From positions 1 to 64,000 of the forward strand of contig JAJCXO010000095.1 in the NCBI GenBank assembly GCA_029263395.1: a DNA stretch of 64,000 bases. The letters are read 5' to 3'. This DNA comes from Acidobacteriota bacterium (GTDB lineage Bacteria; Acidobacteriota; Thermoanaerobaculia; Multivoradales; J023). The number at the start of each line of letters is the position of its first letter. The first letter of the stretch is position 1. The notes beneath the pieces were generated by a model. The model did not search any database, was not told where the DNA came from, and saw only the letters and a program-made list of their open reading frames with translations. The translations under genes were made by a program, and so were the position numbers. Shown here piece after piece: positions 53,756 through 61,732 of this stretch.

Positions 53756-55426
53756 ATGGCACCCATTGACCCAAAACCAAATGGCTCCGAGCCTGAAGCC
53801 GATAAGAACACGCTAGCGCGCCGACTGCGTGCCGCAACCGAGACGTTGGAATCGATTGTCGCGGATCGAGGACTGCTGTCAAACCTTTCCGAGGTGGAAC
53901 AGAAGCGGCTGCTCGCTGCTGCCGCCCACGTCTGGAGTCCTGACCACAAGGCCCGGCGTCGACTGACCAAAGCTCTGGCGAGTAAGCGGCGTGCGGCCCG
54001 CATCGAGCGCGAGGAGACCGTCTTCGACGATACCGGAATTCGGTCCCTGCGCCGCAAACCGGTCTTCAACACCCCCAACTACAACACGCCCAGCAGTGCA
54101 CCGCTCGACGATTCGGAGGGCAGCAGCGGGGTATCCCCAGCCGGTGCATCCCAAGACGGTGAAGCCTCCCAAGCACGCCCCAAGCCCCTGGACACCGGGA
54201 CGTTGGTGCATTGTTACATCTGCAAGGGAAAGTTCTCCACGGTCCACTTCTTCTACGATCAGATGTGCCCGGAGTGTGCCGAACTCAACTTCGGCAAGCG
54301 CACCGAGTTGGCGGACTTGAGTGGCCGGGTTGCGTTGCTTACCGGCGGTCGAGTCAAGATCGGCTATCAAGCGGGGCTCAAGCTGTTGCGCTGCGGCGCC
54401 CACCTCATTGTCACGACACGGTTCCCGCGGGACTCAGCAGCCCGTTATGCCCAGGCGCCGGACTTCGAGGAATGGGGACACCGCCTCGAGGTGTTTGGTC
54501 TCGATCTGCGCCACACGCCAAGCGTCGAAGAGTTCTGCCGCGTCCTGCTAGAGAGTCGCGACCGTCTTGACTTCATCGTCAACAACGCCTGCCAGACCGT
54601 TCGACGGCCGCCGGCTTTCTACGAGCACATGATGGCAGGGGAGACCGCCGCCTTACGCGACATGCCGGAGCACGTCCGGCAGCTGGTAGGTAACTACGAA
54701 GGGTTGCGCGGGTACCACCTGTTGCCCGAAGGCGGCCCTCAAACGTTGACCCGGGAGAACAGCTCATCTGAGGGTGGTTCGACCGACGTCGCTGGATTGG
54801 TCCATGCTGCGGAGTTGACTCAAGTTGCCTTGTTGCCGGACGAGATGCCAGGAGATTCGGCAGACGAGCAGCGTGCGCAGCGCGACCTATTCCCGGTGGG
54901 TCGGCTTGATCAAGATCTTCAGCAGATCGATCTGCGCGAGATGAATTCCTGGCGGATGTTGATGGCGGAGGTGCCGTCCGTCGAGCTGTTGGAGGTCCAT
55001 CTGATCAACGCGGTGGCGCCGTTCATCCTCAATGCCCGCCTCAAACCCTTGATGATGCGCACTCCGGAGCGCGACAAGCACATCGTCAACGTCTCCGCCG
55101 TCGAAGGCCAGTTTTACCGGACCTCCAAAACCACCCGCCATCCCCACACCAACATGGCCAAAGCAGCGCTCAACATGATGACTCGGACATCGGCTGCTGA
55201 CTACCACAACGACGGCATCCACATGAACAGCGTCGACACCGGCTGGGTGACCGACGAGAACCCTGCCGAGATCACAGCCCGCAAGGTCGCCCAGCACCGC
55301 TTCCACCCACCGCTCGATATCGTCGACGGTGCTGCCCGTATCGTTGATCCGATCATCGTCGGGGCGAACACTGGGGAGCACGTCTGGGGGCAGTTCCTCA
55401 AGGACTACAAGCCGACGGATTGGTAG
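53756..55426 (+). CDS. Short-chain dehydrogenase-like protein with N-terminal zinc ribbon
   Basis: A 556-residue protein from ATG 53756 (a GTG at 53693 is an alternative). Residues 1-140 are charged and helical. A zinc-ribbon motif follows: CYICKGKF, then MCPECAELNF (C-x2-C...C-x2-C). The SDR region begins with RVALLTGGRVKIGYQAGLKLL, a variant of the usual TGxxxGxG. DFIVNNACQT is the NNA motif. The catalytic lysine segment reads HTNMAKAALNMM, where Thr stands where Tyr is expected, although YRTSK lies a little upstream. It may bind NAD(P) without classical catalysis. It is divergent from the SGNH gene. Confidence 0.8.
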   Translation: MAPIDPKPNGSEPEADKNTLARRLRAATETLESIVADRGLLSNLSEVEQKRLLAAAAHVWSPDHKARRRLTKALASKRRAARIEREETVFDDTGIRSLRRKPVFNTPNYNTPSSAPLDDSEGSSGVSPAGASQDGEASQARPKPLDTGTLVHCYICKGKFSTVHFFYDQMCPECAELNFGKRTELADLSGRVALLTGGRVKIGYQAGLKLLRCGAHLIVTTRFPRDSAARYAQAPDFEEWGHRLEVFGLDLRHTPSVEEFCRVLLESRDRLDFIVNNACQTVRRPPAFYEHMMAGETAALRDMPEHVRQLVGNYEGLRGYHLLPEGGPQTLTRENSSSEGGSTDVAGLVHAAELTQVALLPDEMPGDSADEQRAQRDLFPVGRLDQDLQQIDLREMNSWRMLMAEVPSVELLEVHLINAVAPFILNARLKPLMMRTPERDKHIVNVSAVEGQFYRTSKTTRHPHTNMAKAALNMMTRTSAADYHNDGIHMNSVDTGWVTDENPAEITARKVAQHRFHPPLDIVDGAARIVDPIIVGANTGEHVWGQFLKDYKPTDW

Positions 55427-55468
55427 AGCGTGGGCACTCCCCGGCCCCACTTCGCCGGACAATGAAGA

Positions 55469-55493
55469 AGCTCTCTGCATACGGCAGAGAGCT
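55469..55493. terminator. Bidirectional hairpin at a convergent junction
   Basis: AGCTCTCTGC-ATACG-GCAGAGAGCT gives a perfect 10-bp stem and 5-base loop. It lies 43 bases after the SDR stop and 40 bases from the stop of the convergent peptidase-like gene. Confidence 0.7.
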
Positions 55494-55532
55494 CTCGGGA
55501 CGCCAGGGCTTGGCGACCCAGCAGGGGTGCTT

Positions 55533-57290
55533 CTACAGCGAGTGGTCGTAAAACCAGATGATCGCTGTTGAATCCCACACCGTGGTTACGGTACCGGTTG
55601 CGTCTTGCCAATCGAGCACAGTCACCAACGAGGGTTGCTGGCTGAAGTCGAGTTCGAGCGGCACGATGCCATGGATCTTGATGCGATCTATATCGCCGTT
55701 TGCGATCCGGCTCAGATCAGGGGGTAGGATCTCGAGCTTCACGATCTCGGTGCCGATGCGAAGATAGAGATTTTTAAGGGTCAATTCCGACGGAATGTAC
55801 CATCCGGCGCGTAGGTCGAGAGTCAGGTTGATGGTCGTCGTTTGGTTCTTGTTGATCGAGCCGCGCCAGCTGGATTTGCCTGGAATAGGTTCTGGTCTGG
55901 TAAGGTTTTTCTGGTCTAGCTGGCAACATAAATGGCAGTCGACACACGGGTCGGGCTCAGGTGTTTTTTGATGGGTCTCGCCGATCAGGTCGATCAAGCT
56001 ATCGTGGAGCAAGGGTTCGTCCTGTGTCGCTATCGCAGTGACTTGGATGACTTTGCGGATCTTGTCATTACCGCATTGATCAGGGCCGTAACCGATGATT
56101 TCGTAAATACGGTTGCTGCCTCCGAGGCTGCTGGTCGGGAAGGTATCGTTGTTGTGGCGCAACACAAACGGACAGCCCGCGTTGGCACTGCAGGGCTGGT
56201 AGGGCTCCCATTGCGGACCGGCAGCGAGGGCATCCAGGGCCCCGTCGGGATCCTCTAGTAGCGCAACAGAAAGCATCCCACTGTAGAGGGCAGCAGCCAA
56301 CGAAGACCCGGCGGGCCCTGGGATATCGAATGGCGTCGCATTCGGGTCGTTTCTCACCATGTTGACGCAGTGACCGTTGCCTGGCATCAAGGCATCGGAA
56401 CCGAGCGGCGTCTCGGCGGCCGGTACGATAGTGCGGTCACGGGCGAAGGTGGTCAGATCGAGCATGCCGACGGACGTGACTTCAGCAAACACGCTGGGTA
56501 CCAGAGCCGTACCGTGGTTCCCTCGCGACGCAACGACAGTTGAACGCGGTGGTTGTTGGGGATTCGGACGCTCGAGATGATTCAGTAGACGTGCGATCTG
56601 GCAGCCCAACGAGCCCGAGCAGTTTGGCGAAGTGCGGCTACAGGTTGCATCCGTTGCATCCTGTAGCAGGTGTTTGCGGCCGAAGCTCATATGGACGACC
56701 GTCGGATCCGAGATCCCGGTATGGTCAATGGCTTCAGCCAGAGCCGCAAGCCTTGCGAGGACGTCGGCGTCGTTCATGCTTTCGCATTCAGGGCCCAGCG
56801 CGAGCTCTTGCAACGTGTCGAGATAAACTACCGTGTCGGAGCGGGCTGCACTCTTGATGACCGACTGGACCATCAGCCCATGTGTGTCGGGCAGCCCTTG
56901 TTGGTCGGGGAAGTCGATGGCGGCGATCCATGGAACCTGGAGGTCCTCGACGATTTGGAGATCGTCATAACAGCCGGCGCTACCGATGCATTGCACCATA
57001 CTATCCACTGGTGTTGGACCGGGTGTCGGGTAGATCGGTATGTCGCTTTCCGTACATCCGTCGATCAACGTACATCCTAGGATCGGCGGCGCGTTGATCA
57101 CGAAGACGCCATAGTCGCCAGCTTCGAAAGTGATTGCCGGGGCACTGACCTGTGGCTGACAATTGGGCTCGTAGAGCGCCCATGTCACTTCGCAAGTGGC
57201 GTCAGAAGGTGTCGAGACCGCGCCGAGCGCCAGGATGACCCAGAGAGTCGGCAACAACGATCTCCGCAACAACAAACTGTGAAACAACAT
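55533..57290 (-). CDS. Secreted subtilase (S8)-like protein, last gene of module B
   Basis: A 585-residue protein using ATG 57290 with GGAG eight bases upstream; 86 upstream codons in frame lack protein features. The signal peptide is SLLPTLWVILALGAVSTPSDA. The S8 triad is visible in order: D126 in WIAAIDFPD, H137 in DTHGLMVQS, S330 in PGPAGSSLAAALYSG, with the oxyanion Asn at N259 (VVASRGNHG). The surrounding motifs are degenerate compared with typical subtilases, so activity is uncertain. The C-terminal 200 residues are beta-rich with a Cys cluster (DPCVDCHLCC). It lies 28 bases after the anti-sigma-like gene and belongs to the sigma-CHAT operon. Confidence 0.75.
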   Translation of the reverse strand: MLFHSLLLRRSLLPTLWVILALGAVSTPSDATCEVTWALYEPNCQPQVSAPAITFEAGDYGVFVINAPPILGCTLIDGCTESDIPIYPTPGPTPVDSMVQCIGSAGCYDDLQIVEDLQVPWIAAIDFPDQQGLPDTHGLMVQSVIKSAARSDTVVYLDTLQELALGPECESMNDADVLARLAALAEAIDHTGISDPTVVHMSFGRKHLLQDATDATCSRTSPNCSGSLGCQIARLLNHLERPNPQQPPRSTVVASRGNHGTALVPSVFAEVTSVGMLDLTTFARDRTIVPAAETPLGSDALMPGNGHCVNMVRNDPNATPFDIPGPAGSSLAAALYSGMLSVALLEDPDGALDALAAGPQWEPYQPCSANAGCPFVLRHNNDTFPTSSLGGSNRIYEIIGYGPDQCGNDKIRKVIQVTAIATQDEPLLHDSLIDLIGETHQKTPEPDPCVDCHLCCQLDQKNLTRPEPIPGKSSWRGSINKNQTTTINLTLDLRAGWYIPSELTLKNLYLRIGTEIVKLEILPPDLSRIANGDIDRIKIHGIVPLELDFSQQPSLVTVLDWQDATGTVTTVWDSTAIIWFYDHSL

Positions 57291-57318
57291 GTGGTTTCTC
57301 CTCGTCTGAGGCTCGCCT

Positions 57319-58149
57319 TCAATCTGAAGGCTGGCCGTTGAATGGCGTAGCTGAACTTTCAGCCAATAGACGAAGAGTGAGTTGATGCACCTGTCGCTTG
57401 CCGCCAGCCGCCAGCACCTTCGCTGGATCGTCTCCCGGCTCGAGCTTGATCTCCACTGGCAGCTCAGCGCGCCAAGCGATGCCCACGAAAACCTCGTAGA
57501 CGCCGAGCTCCGATCCCACCAGATCCGATGCCAGCGCCGAGAAAACAACCACTCCTCGGCGTTGCTCGATCTTCAAGCGGTCGCCGATCGGTAGCCTTTC
57601 GAGCTGTTGCCCGAGTTGCCGATACAAACCGACCTCGACGCCATCGATGGCATCCTCGGTGACCGTCGCAGTGATCTTCACCCGCGAGTCGACGTAGGCT
57701 TCGGCAGTCAGGCCTGGTGTTGCCGCATCACGACGGTCGGTCAACGCCTCGAGCGACACCTGGTAGGCGGGGGGGGACGACGTGGGCTGCCAGACCAACC
57801 AACTGAGGGTGACGACCAAGAGGACAGCCGCCGCAGCCGCCACCAGAGGTTGCCAAAAGCGGCGAGCAGGGATCAGAGGGACGGATCGAATGGCGGCATC
57901 GAGCACTCGGTTTCGGGTAGCGTTGGACGCATCGGCGGGAGTGGCTCCAGCGATCGCTTCGAGTCGGCGACGGTTGGCCTGATTGCGGACCAACAGGCGT
58001 TCGACATCGCTGGCTTCCGCGTCGGTCAAGTCACCGTTGCGATAAGCCTCTAGGGTCGACTCGGCTACCAGCGTGTCATCCAACGCTTTCCCTTCGGCGA
58101 GCTCGCTCAATGCCCAATAGATCTGCTCTCGGTCGTCAGGTTGCATCAT
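57319..58149 (-). CDS. Anti-sigma-like single-pass membrane protein, module B
   Basis: A 276-residue protein starting at ATG 58149 (a second ATG follows directly). Residues 30-65 (STLEAYRNGDLTDAEASDVERLLVRNQANRRRLEAI) have the helical outline of an anti-sigma N-terminal domain but lack the His and Cys ligands. The stretch WQPLVAAAAAVLLVVTLSWLVW (residues 99-120) is the membrane helix. The 155-residue C-terminal part is beta-rich and predicted periplasmic (YQVSLEALTDRRDAAT, VYEVFVGIAWRAELPVEI). Order and topology match module A's anti-sigma, but zinc is not used. It lies 12 bases after the CHAT stop. Confidence 0.75.
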   Translation of the reverse strand: MMQPDDREQIYWALSELAEGKALDDTLVAESTLEAYRNGDLTDAEASDVERLLVRNQANRRRLEAIAGATPADASNATRNRVLDAAIRSVPLIPARRFWQPLVAAAAAVLLVVTLSWLVWQPTSSPPAYQVSLEALTDRRDAATPGLTAEAYVDSRVKITATVTEDAIDGVEVGLYRQLGQQLERLPIGDRLKIEQRRGVVVFSALASDLVGSELGVYEVFVGIAWRAELPVEIKLEPGDDPAKVLAAGGKRQVHQLTLRLLAESSATPFNGQPSD

Positions 58150-58161
58150 TCATCTCTTCGC

Positions 58162-60954
58162 TCAACCTCTGGTAGTCACCACGAGTTGGTTTTTGCCCTC
58201 GTCTGCCGTACCGAGAAGCGTCAAGTTGGACCAAGCCGCCGCAGGATAGTTCGAACGGAGGTTGGCTAGAGCCGTCCGAAAGGCATCCACCACCCCGCTA
58301 CCGGCCTCGATCTGGCGATAGAAGACATCATTGAAGTCGTGTCCAAGGTCATCTTCGATGGCCGATTGGTGGGCAATGACCCAGCGTGTGCCGCGCCGGG
58401 ACAAGACTCCGGCCAGTCCATCGTTACCGCTGCCGCCGGTTGGCCTCGAAAAACCCGTATGACAACCACTGAGGTTGGCAAAATGAAGCGGGCCGGCCAG
58501 TTTGGCTAAATCACCCAGGCTCAAGTTGGTGTCGGCCATCCCGAGGCTCGAGAGCTCCGGGAAAGCTTTGTCATATTCACCATGTGCGTCCACGTGGAGA
58601 AAGGACGCTGCCGGGAGTGCCGCCTGCACTGCCTGGGCTGAAGCTTCGTCACCAAAAAGGATTTTTGCCGCCGGGAAACGCCCGCGATAGGTGTCGCGAG
58701 CCTCGGTGCCACTCGGCAGGTTGCGCCTCGGATCGACGACAAACAGAGGGGCTGCGAGGGCCTCGTCATACCGCGGAGTCCCTGCTTCGACGAAGGGAGG
58801 GCGTACCACTGCGGTGGTCACGTCGGCGAGCCAGCGGCGACCGTCTCCAGGGGGGATCGGCAAGGCGGGTAGCGGTACTCGTTGCAACACGCCATGGAGG
58901 GCAAAGTGGCTGATGACCCCCAGGCTCTCTAGATTCTTGGGCAACAGTGCGTCGGCGAGCGGCTGTGCCAGGGCTCGCCAGGCCTCGTCGTTCAGTCGGC
59001 CGTTGCGTTGGGCCTCGGCAAGCTGCTCGATCCGATGATTCAGTTCGCTGCGGGGAAGGCTGGTGCGTTGGGCTTCCAAGCTGCCATCCGACGATCGCCA
59101 CAGCGAGATGACCTCGTTGTCGAGGGCGAAGACGCGTAAGTCTGCGGCCACGGGCGACGCTTGGAGTGGACTGCGGCAGGCGGCGAGCAGGACGCGCTGG
59201 AGTTCGGTCAGGGACTGCAGCAACGCACGTCGAACGGGGGCAACTTGCTGCTGGCGTCGAGGCGCGAGGGGAGGCTCGGTCCAGGCGAGTTGGGACAGCA
59301 AGTTGTGTCGTCTGCTCTCGACGCGCTGGATATCCGGGCTTGTCCTACCGTCACAAGACTCGCTGAACTCGACGGTGGATGCGTCCAGCGCCTCCAAGAG
59401 CAGCCAAGCGTGGTCGGGATCATCCCGTTCGATGGCGACGCGAGCGGCGCGATAACTGTCGTCGACACGGTGTCCCGGCGCGGTGGGGCGGCCAAGCCCA
59501 GCGGAGTCTGGAACCGCCAGGGCATGATGGAGGATGGCTTGATCGAAGGCTGCTGCCGCCGCGTCGAGCTCGCCCCGTAGACGCTCGGCTCGACCGACAC
59601 AGCTCCAGCCGCGAGCAGCGATACGGGGTGCTGCCAGAGCGGCCGCCGCGCAAGACTCGATAGCACTGGCCGCATCGCCGGCAGCCAGCGCCGCGAGGCC
59701 TGTAAAAGCGTGGTGCCAGGCCTGCAGATTCTGTTGCCGGGCGCCGGGCTCCAGGCCCGCCAAGATCGACCCGGCCTCGTCGAGCGCTGAGCCTGGATTT
59801 TGGCCCCGCCGGATGGCGAGGAACGCCGCGTTGAGCCGTTGGTTGGCGCGTTCCAAGTTGTCGACGGTGCCGCCGGTGTCGCCGGTGTCGCCGCTGTCGC
59901 CGGCGGTCGCGAGGCTGTCCTCGGCGCGGCCGAGATCTTGGGCTGAGGCGTCTGGATCATCCAATAGCCGCCAGCCAAGGAGTTGGTGTGCCGGGGCAAC
60001 TAGACTCTGGCGGCACACACCGGTCTGGCATTCGTCGAGGGCAGCCTGCAAGCGATCGATCGAGTCTCTGCCGGCTCCGAGCCGTCCGAGGATCTCGGCC
60101 TGAAGCATGATGACGCCCAAGCGTTCGACCGCCACCACTTGTCGAGTCAGCTCGTCGGCCTCGGACAGCAGCTGCCAGGCGCGTCTCGTCTGTCCCTCCC
60201 TGAGCGCCAGCTTGGCCCAGTTGCGCTTTAGTTTGGCGTTGAGGACCGCGGCAGCGGGCTGCGTTGACCAGGTCGGCGCGGCGTCCAGCCGTTGCCGGAT
60301 CTCAGCGTGAGCTTCATCGGATCCTTCGCTGAAGAGCGGACGGAGTGTTAGCAGACGCAAACCAGCGCCGACCAGTGGATAGCCGCGTTCGGTCAGGCCG
60401 GAAGCCTGCTGCTCGAGCGTGCTGAGATTGTCCTCGTTCGTCTGCTGTAGGAATAAGCCGACGGTACGATTGGCGGCGGCGAGCACCTGCTTGAAGTCGG
60501 AGTCATTGGCATCGAAGGCGACCCGGAAGCAAGGCAGCCGATAATGATGATTATTGAAGCCGTCCCGTAGGGTGGCGCAAATTTCCAAATCCGATGTCGA
60601 CTGCAGGGTGGTCGGCGGTGTTTGAGTGAAGCATGAGGTGGTGCCGGCTTGCAACCGTGGCTCGGTGAACTCGGTGCTCAGCCGGCCCGGGAACGTCAAC
60701 CGGACTTGCCACTGGCTAGTATCGATTTCGATCGGCGTATCGAGGCAGAGGCCGATCGGTTGAGCGTAGCCGAACCATTTGGGTTTTAATGTCCCATCGT
60801 CGAACACAACCACATCCTGGTTGCCGCGGAGGGCGTAGCTGATGCCCGCTGGCGGTTCTTCGAGGGTGGGTTCGCTGTCGTTGCAGGCGATGAACAACAA
60901 CCAGAAGGCTGTCCCCAAGTACGCTCGCGTGGCATTGAAGCTCCAGAGGCTCAT
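58162..60954 (-). CDS. Lipoprotein TPR-CHAT caspase-like protein (module B)
   Basis: A 930-residue protein whose ATG overlaps the sigma stop (ATGA). The N-terminus AYLGTAFWLLFIACNDSEP has a lipobox (FIAC), placing the protein at a membrane outside the cytoplasm. After a beta-rich segment, helical TPR-like repeats run from about residue 170 to 530. The CHAT domain (about 620-925) has the dyad HVDAHGEY (H791) and LSGCHTGF (C831). The N-terminal half is a different build from module A's. A GDTGDTGG-type repeat from 9-bp DNA units lies near residues 350-362. It is operon-linked to sigma, anti-sigma-like and subtilase-like genes. Confidence 0.88.
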   Translation of the reverse strand: MSLWSFNATRAYLGTAFWLLFIACNDSEPTLEEPPAGISYALRGNQDVVVFDDGTLKPKWFGYAQPIGLCLDTPIEIDTSQWQVRLTFPGRLSTEFTEPRLQAGTTSCFTQTPPTTLQSTSDLEICATLRDGFNNHHYRLPCFRVAFDANDSDFKQVLAAANRTVGLFLQQTNEDNLSTLEQQASGLTERGYPLVGAGLRLLTLRPLFSEGSDEAHAEIRQRLDAAPTWSTQPAAAVLNAKLKRNWAKLALREGQTRRAWQLLSEADELTRQVVAVERLGVIMLQAEILGRLGAGRDSIDRLQAALDECQTGVCRQSLVAPAHQLLGWRLLDDPDASAQDLGRAEDSLATAGDSGDTGDTGGTVDNLERANQRLNAAFLAIRRGQNPGSALDEAGSILAGLEPGARQQNLQAWHHAFTGLAALAAGDAASAIESCAAAALAAPRIAARGWSCVGRAERLRGELDAAAAAFDQAILHHALAVPDSAGLGRPTAPGHRVDDSYRAARVAIERDDPDHAWLLLEALDASTVEFSESCDGRTSPDIQRVESRRHNLLSQLAWTEPPLAPRRQQQVAPVRRALLQSLTELQRVLLAACRSPLQASPVAADLRVFALDNEVISLWRSSDGSLEAQRTSLPRSELNHRIEQLAEAQRNGRLNDEAWRALAQPLADALLPKNLESLGVISHFALHGVLQRVPLPALPIPPGDGRRWLADVTTAVVRPPFVEAGTPRYDEALAAPLFVVDPRRNLPSGTEARDTYRGRFPAAKILFGDEASAQAVQAALPAASFLHVDAHGEYDKAFPELSSLGMADTNLSLGDLAKLAGPLHFANLSGCHTGFSRPTGGSGNDGLAGVLSRRGTRWVIAHQSAIEDDLGHDFNDVFYRQIEAGSGVVDAFRTALANLRSNYPAAAWSNLTLLGTADEGKNQLVVTTRG
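59867..59909. repeat. 9-bp repeats encoding a Gly-Asp-Thr stretch in the module B CHAT gene
   Basis: CGCCGGTGT and near-copies follow each other four times between about 59870 and 59909. They encode GDSGDTGDTGG between TPR-like helices. Repeats of this size can change in copy number without breaking the frame. Confidence 0.7.
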
Positions 60955-61538
60955 GACACCGCAAGTTCCAACGTTTCGATACAGGCGTCGAGTGCTGAGT
61001 CGAGGGTCTGTTTGAGCTTGTAGGTCGCCTTCTGAGACCAGCCCGTGATGTGGGCTATCTCAGCCGGCTTGTGGCCGTCACGGTAACGCAGCTGAAAATA
61101 TAGCTCTAGGCGGTGGCCGCTCTGTGACAAACAGGCGGCGAGTCGCTCGAGCGCATCCCGTGCCAGGGTCAGCCCTTCCTCACGATCAGTAGATAGCGTC
61201 AGACTATCGATCGGTGCGGAAGGATGACGCAGCAGAGAACGTCTGCGATTCGATGCGATACCGCAGGCTGCACCCCAGAGGAAGTTCTCCAGATCCTGGG
61301 CCATCGGCTCACTACCGGAGTGGCGTTGGCGAAACCGATCCAGGACCTGGCCCTCCTGCTTTAGAGCGTAGAGGAATGTGTCTTGCACCAGATCTTCGGG
61401 ATCAAGCCCTTGGGTGCCAGCGAAGCGCAGGCCAAGACGGCGCAACAGCCGAGGTGCGAAGGTATCGTAGAGCCAAGCCACCGCCTCGCGGTCACCCGAT
61501 AAGATTCTCGAGATTGCCGCAAGAATCGATTCAGACAT
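60951..61538 (-). CDS. ECF sigma factor, first gene of module B
   Basis: A 195-residue protein with ATG 61538. Region 2 is GDREAVAWLYDTFAPRLLRRLG...LDPEDLVQDTFLYALK, and region 4 is SGHRLELYFQLRYRDGHKPAEIAHITGWSQKATYKLKQ. Between them the linker (SAPIDSLTLSTDREEGLTLA) is typical of ECF factors. The stop overlaps the CHAT ATG, so the sigma factor and the CHAT protein are translationally coupled. It probably controls its own operon and others, held by the membrane protein encoded third in the operon. It is not close in sequence to module A's sigma, which points to convergent assembly or very old divergence. Confidence 0.88.
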   Translation of the reverse strand: MSESILAAISRILSGDREAVAWLYDTFAPRLLRRLGLRFAGTQGLDPEDLVQDTFLYALKQEGQVLDRFRQRHSGSEPMAQDLENFLWGAACGIASNRRRSLLRHPSAPIDSLTLSTDREEGLTLARDALERLAACLSQSGHRLELYFQLRYRDGHKPAEIAHITGWSQKATYKLKQTLDSALDACIETLELAVS

Positions 61539-61732
61539 AAGACAGAAGATCCGGGTGAGTAGCAGCAGCAGCCGGCTGTGCTGGTCGTTGATGTCGTAGG
61601 CTCATACTAGTATAGGTGTGGTTTTGTTCGGAGCTGCCTCTGACAGGTGTGATGTCCAAGTCTCGAAACCATTCCGTTGCACGGCGCTAGACGCCGCAAA
61701 AATCGGCACTTTCTAGGATGGGGATCGTTTTC

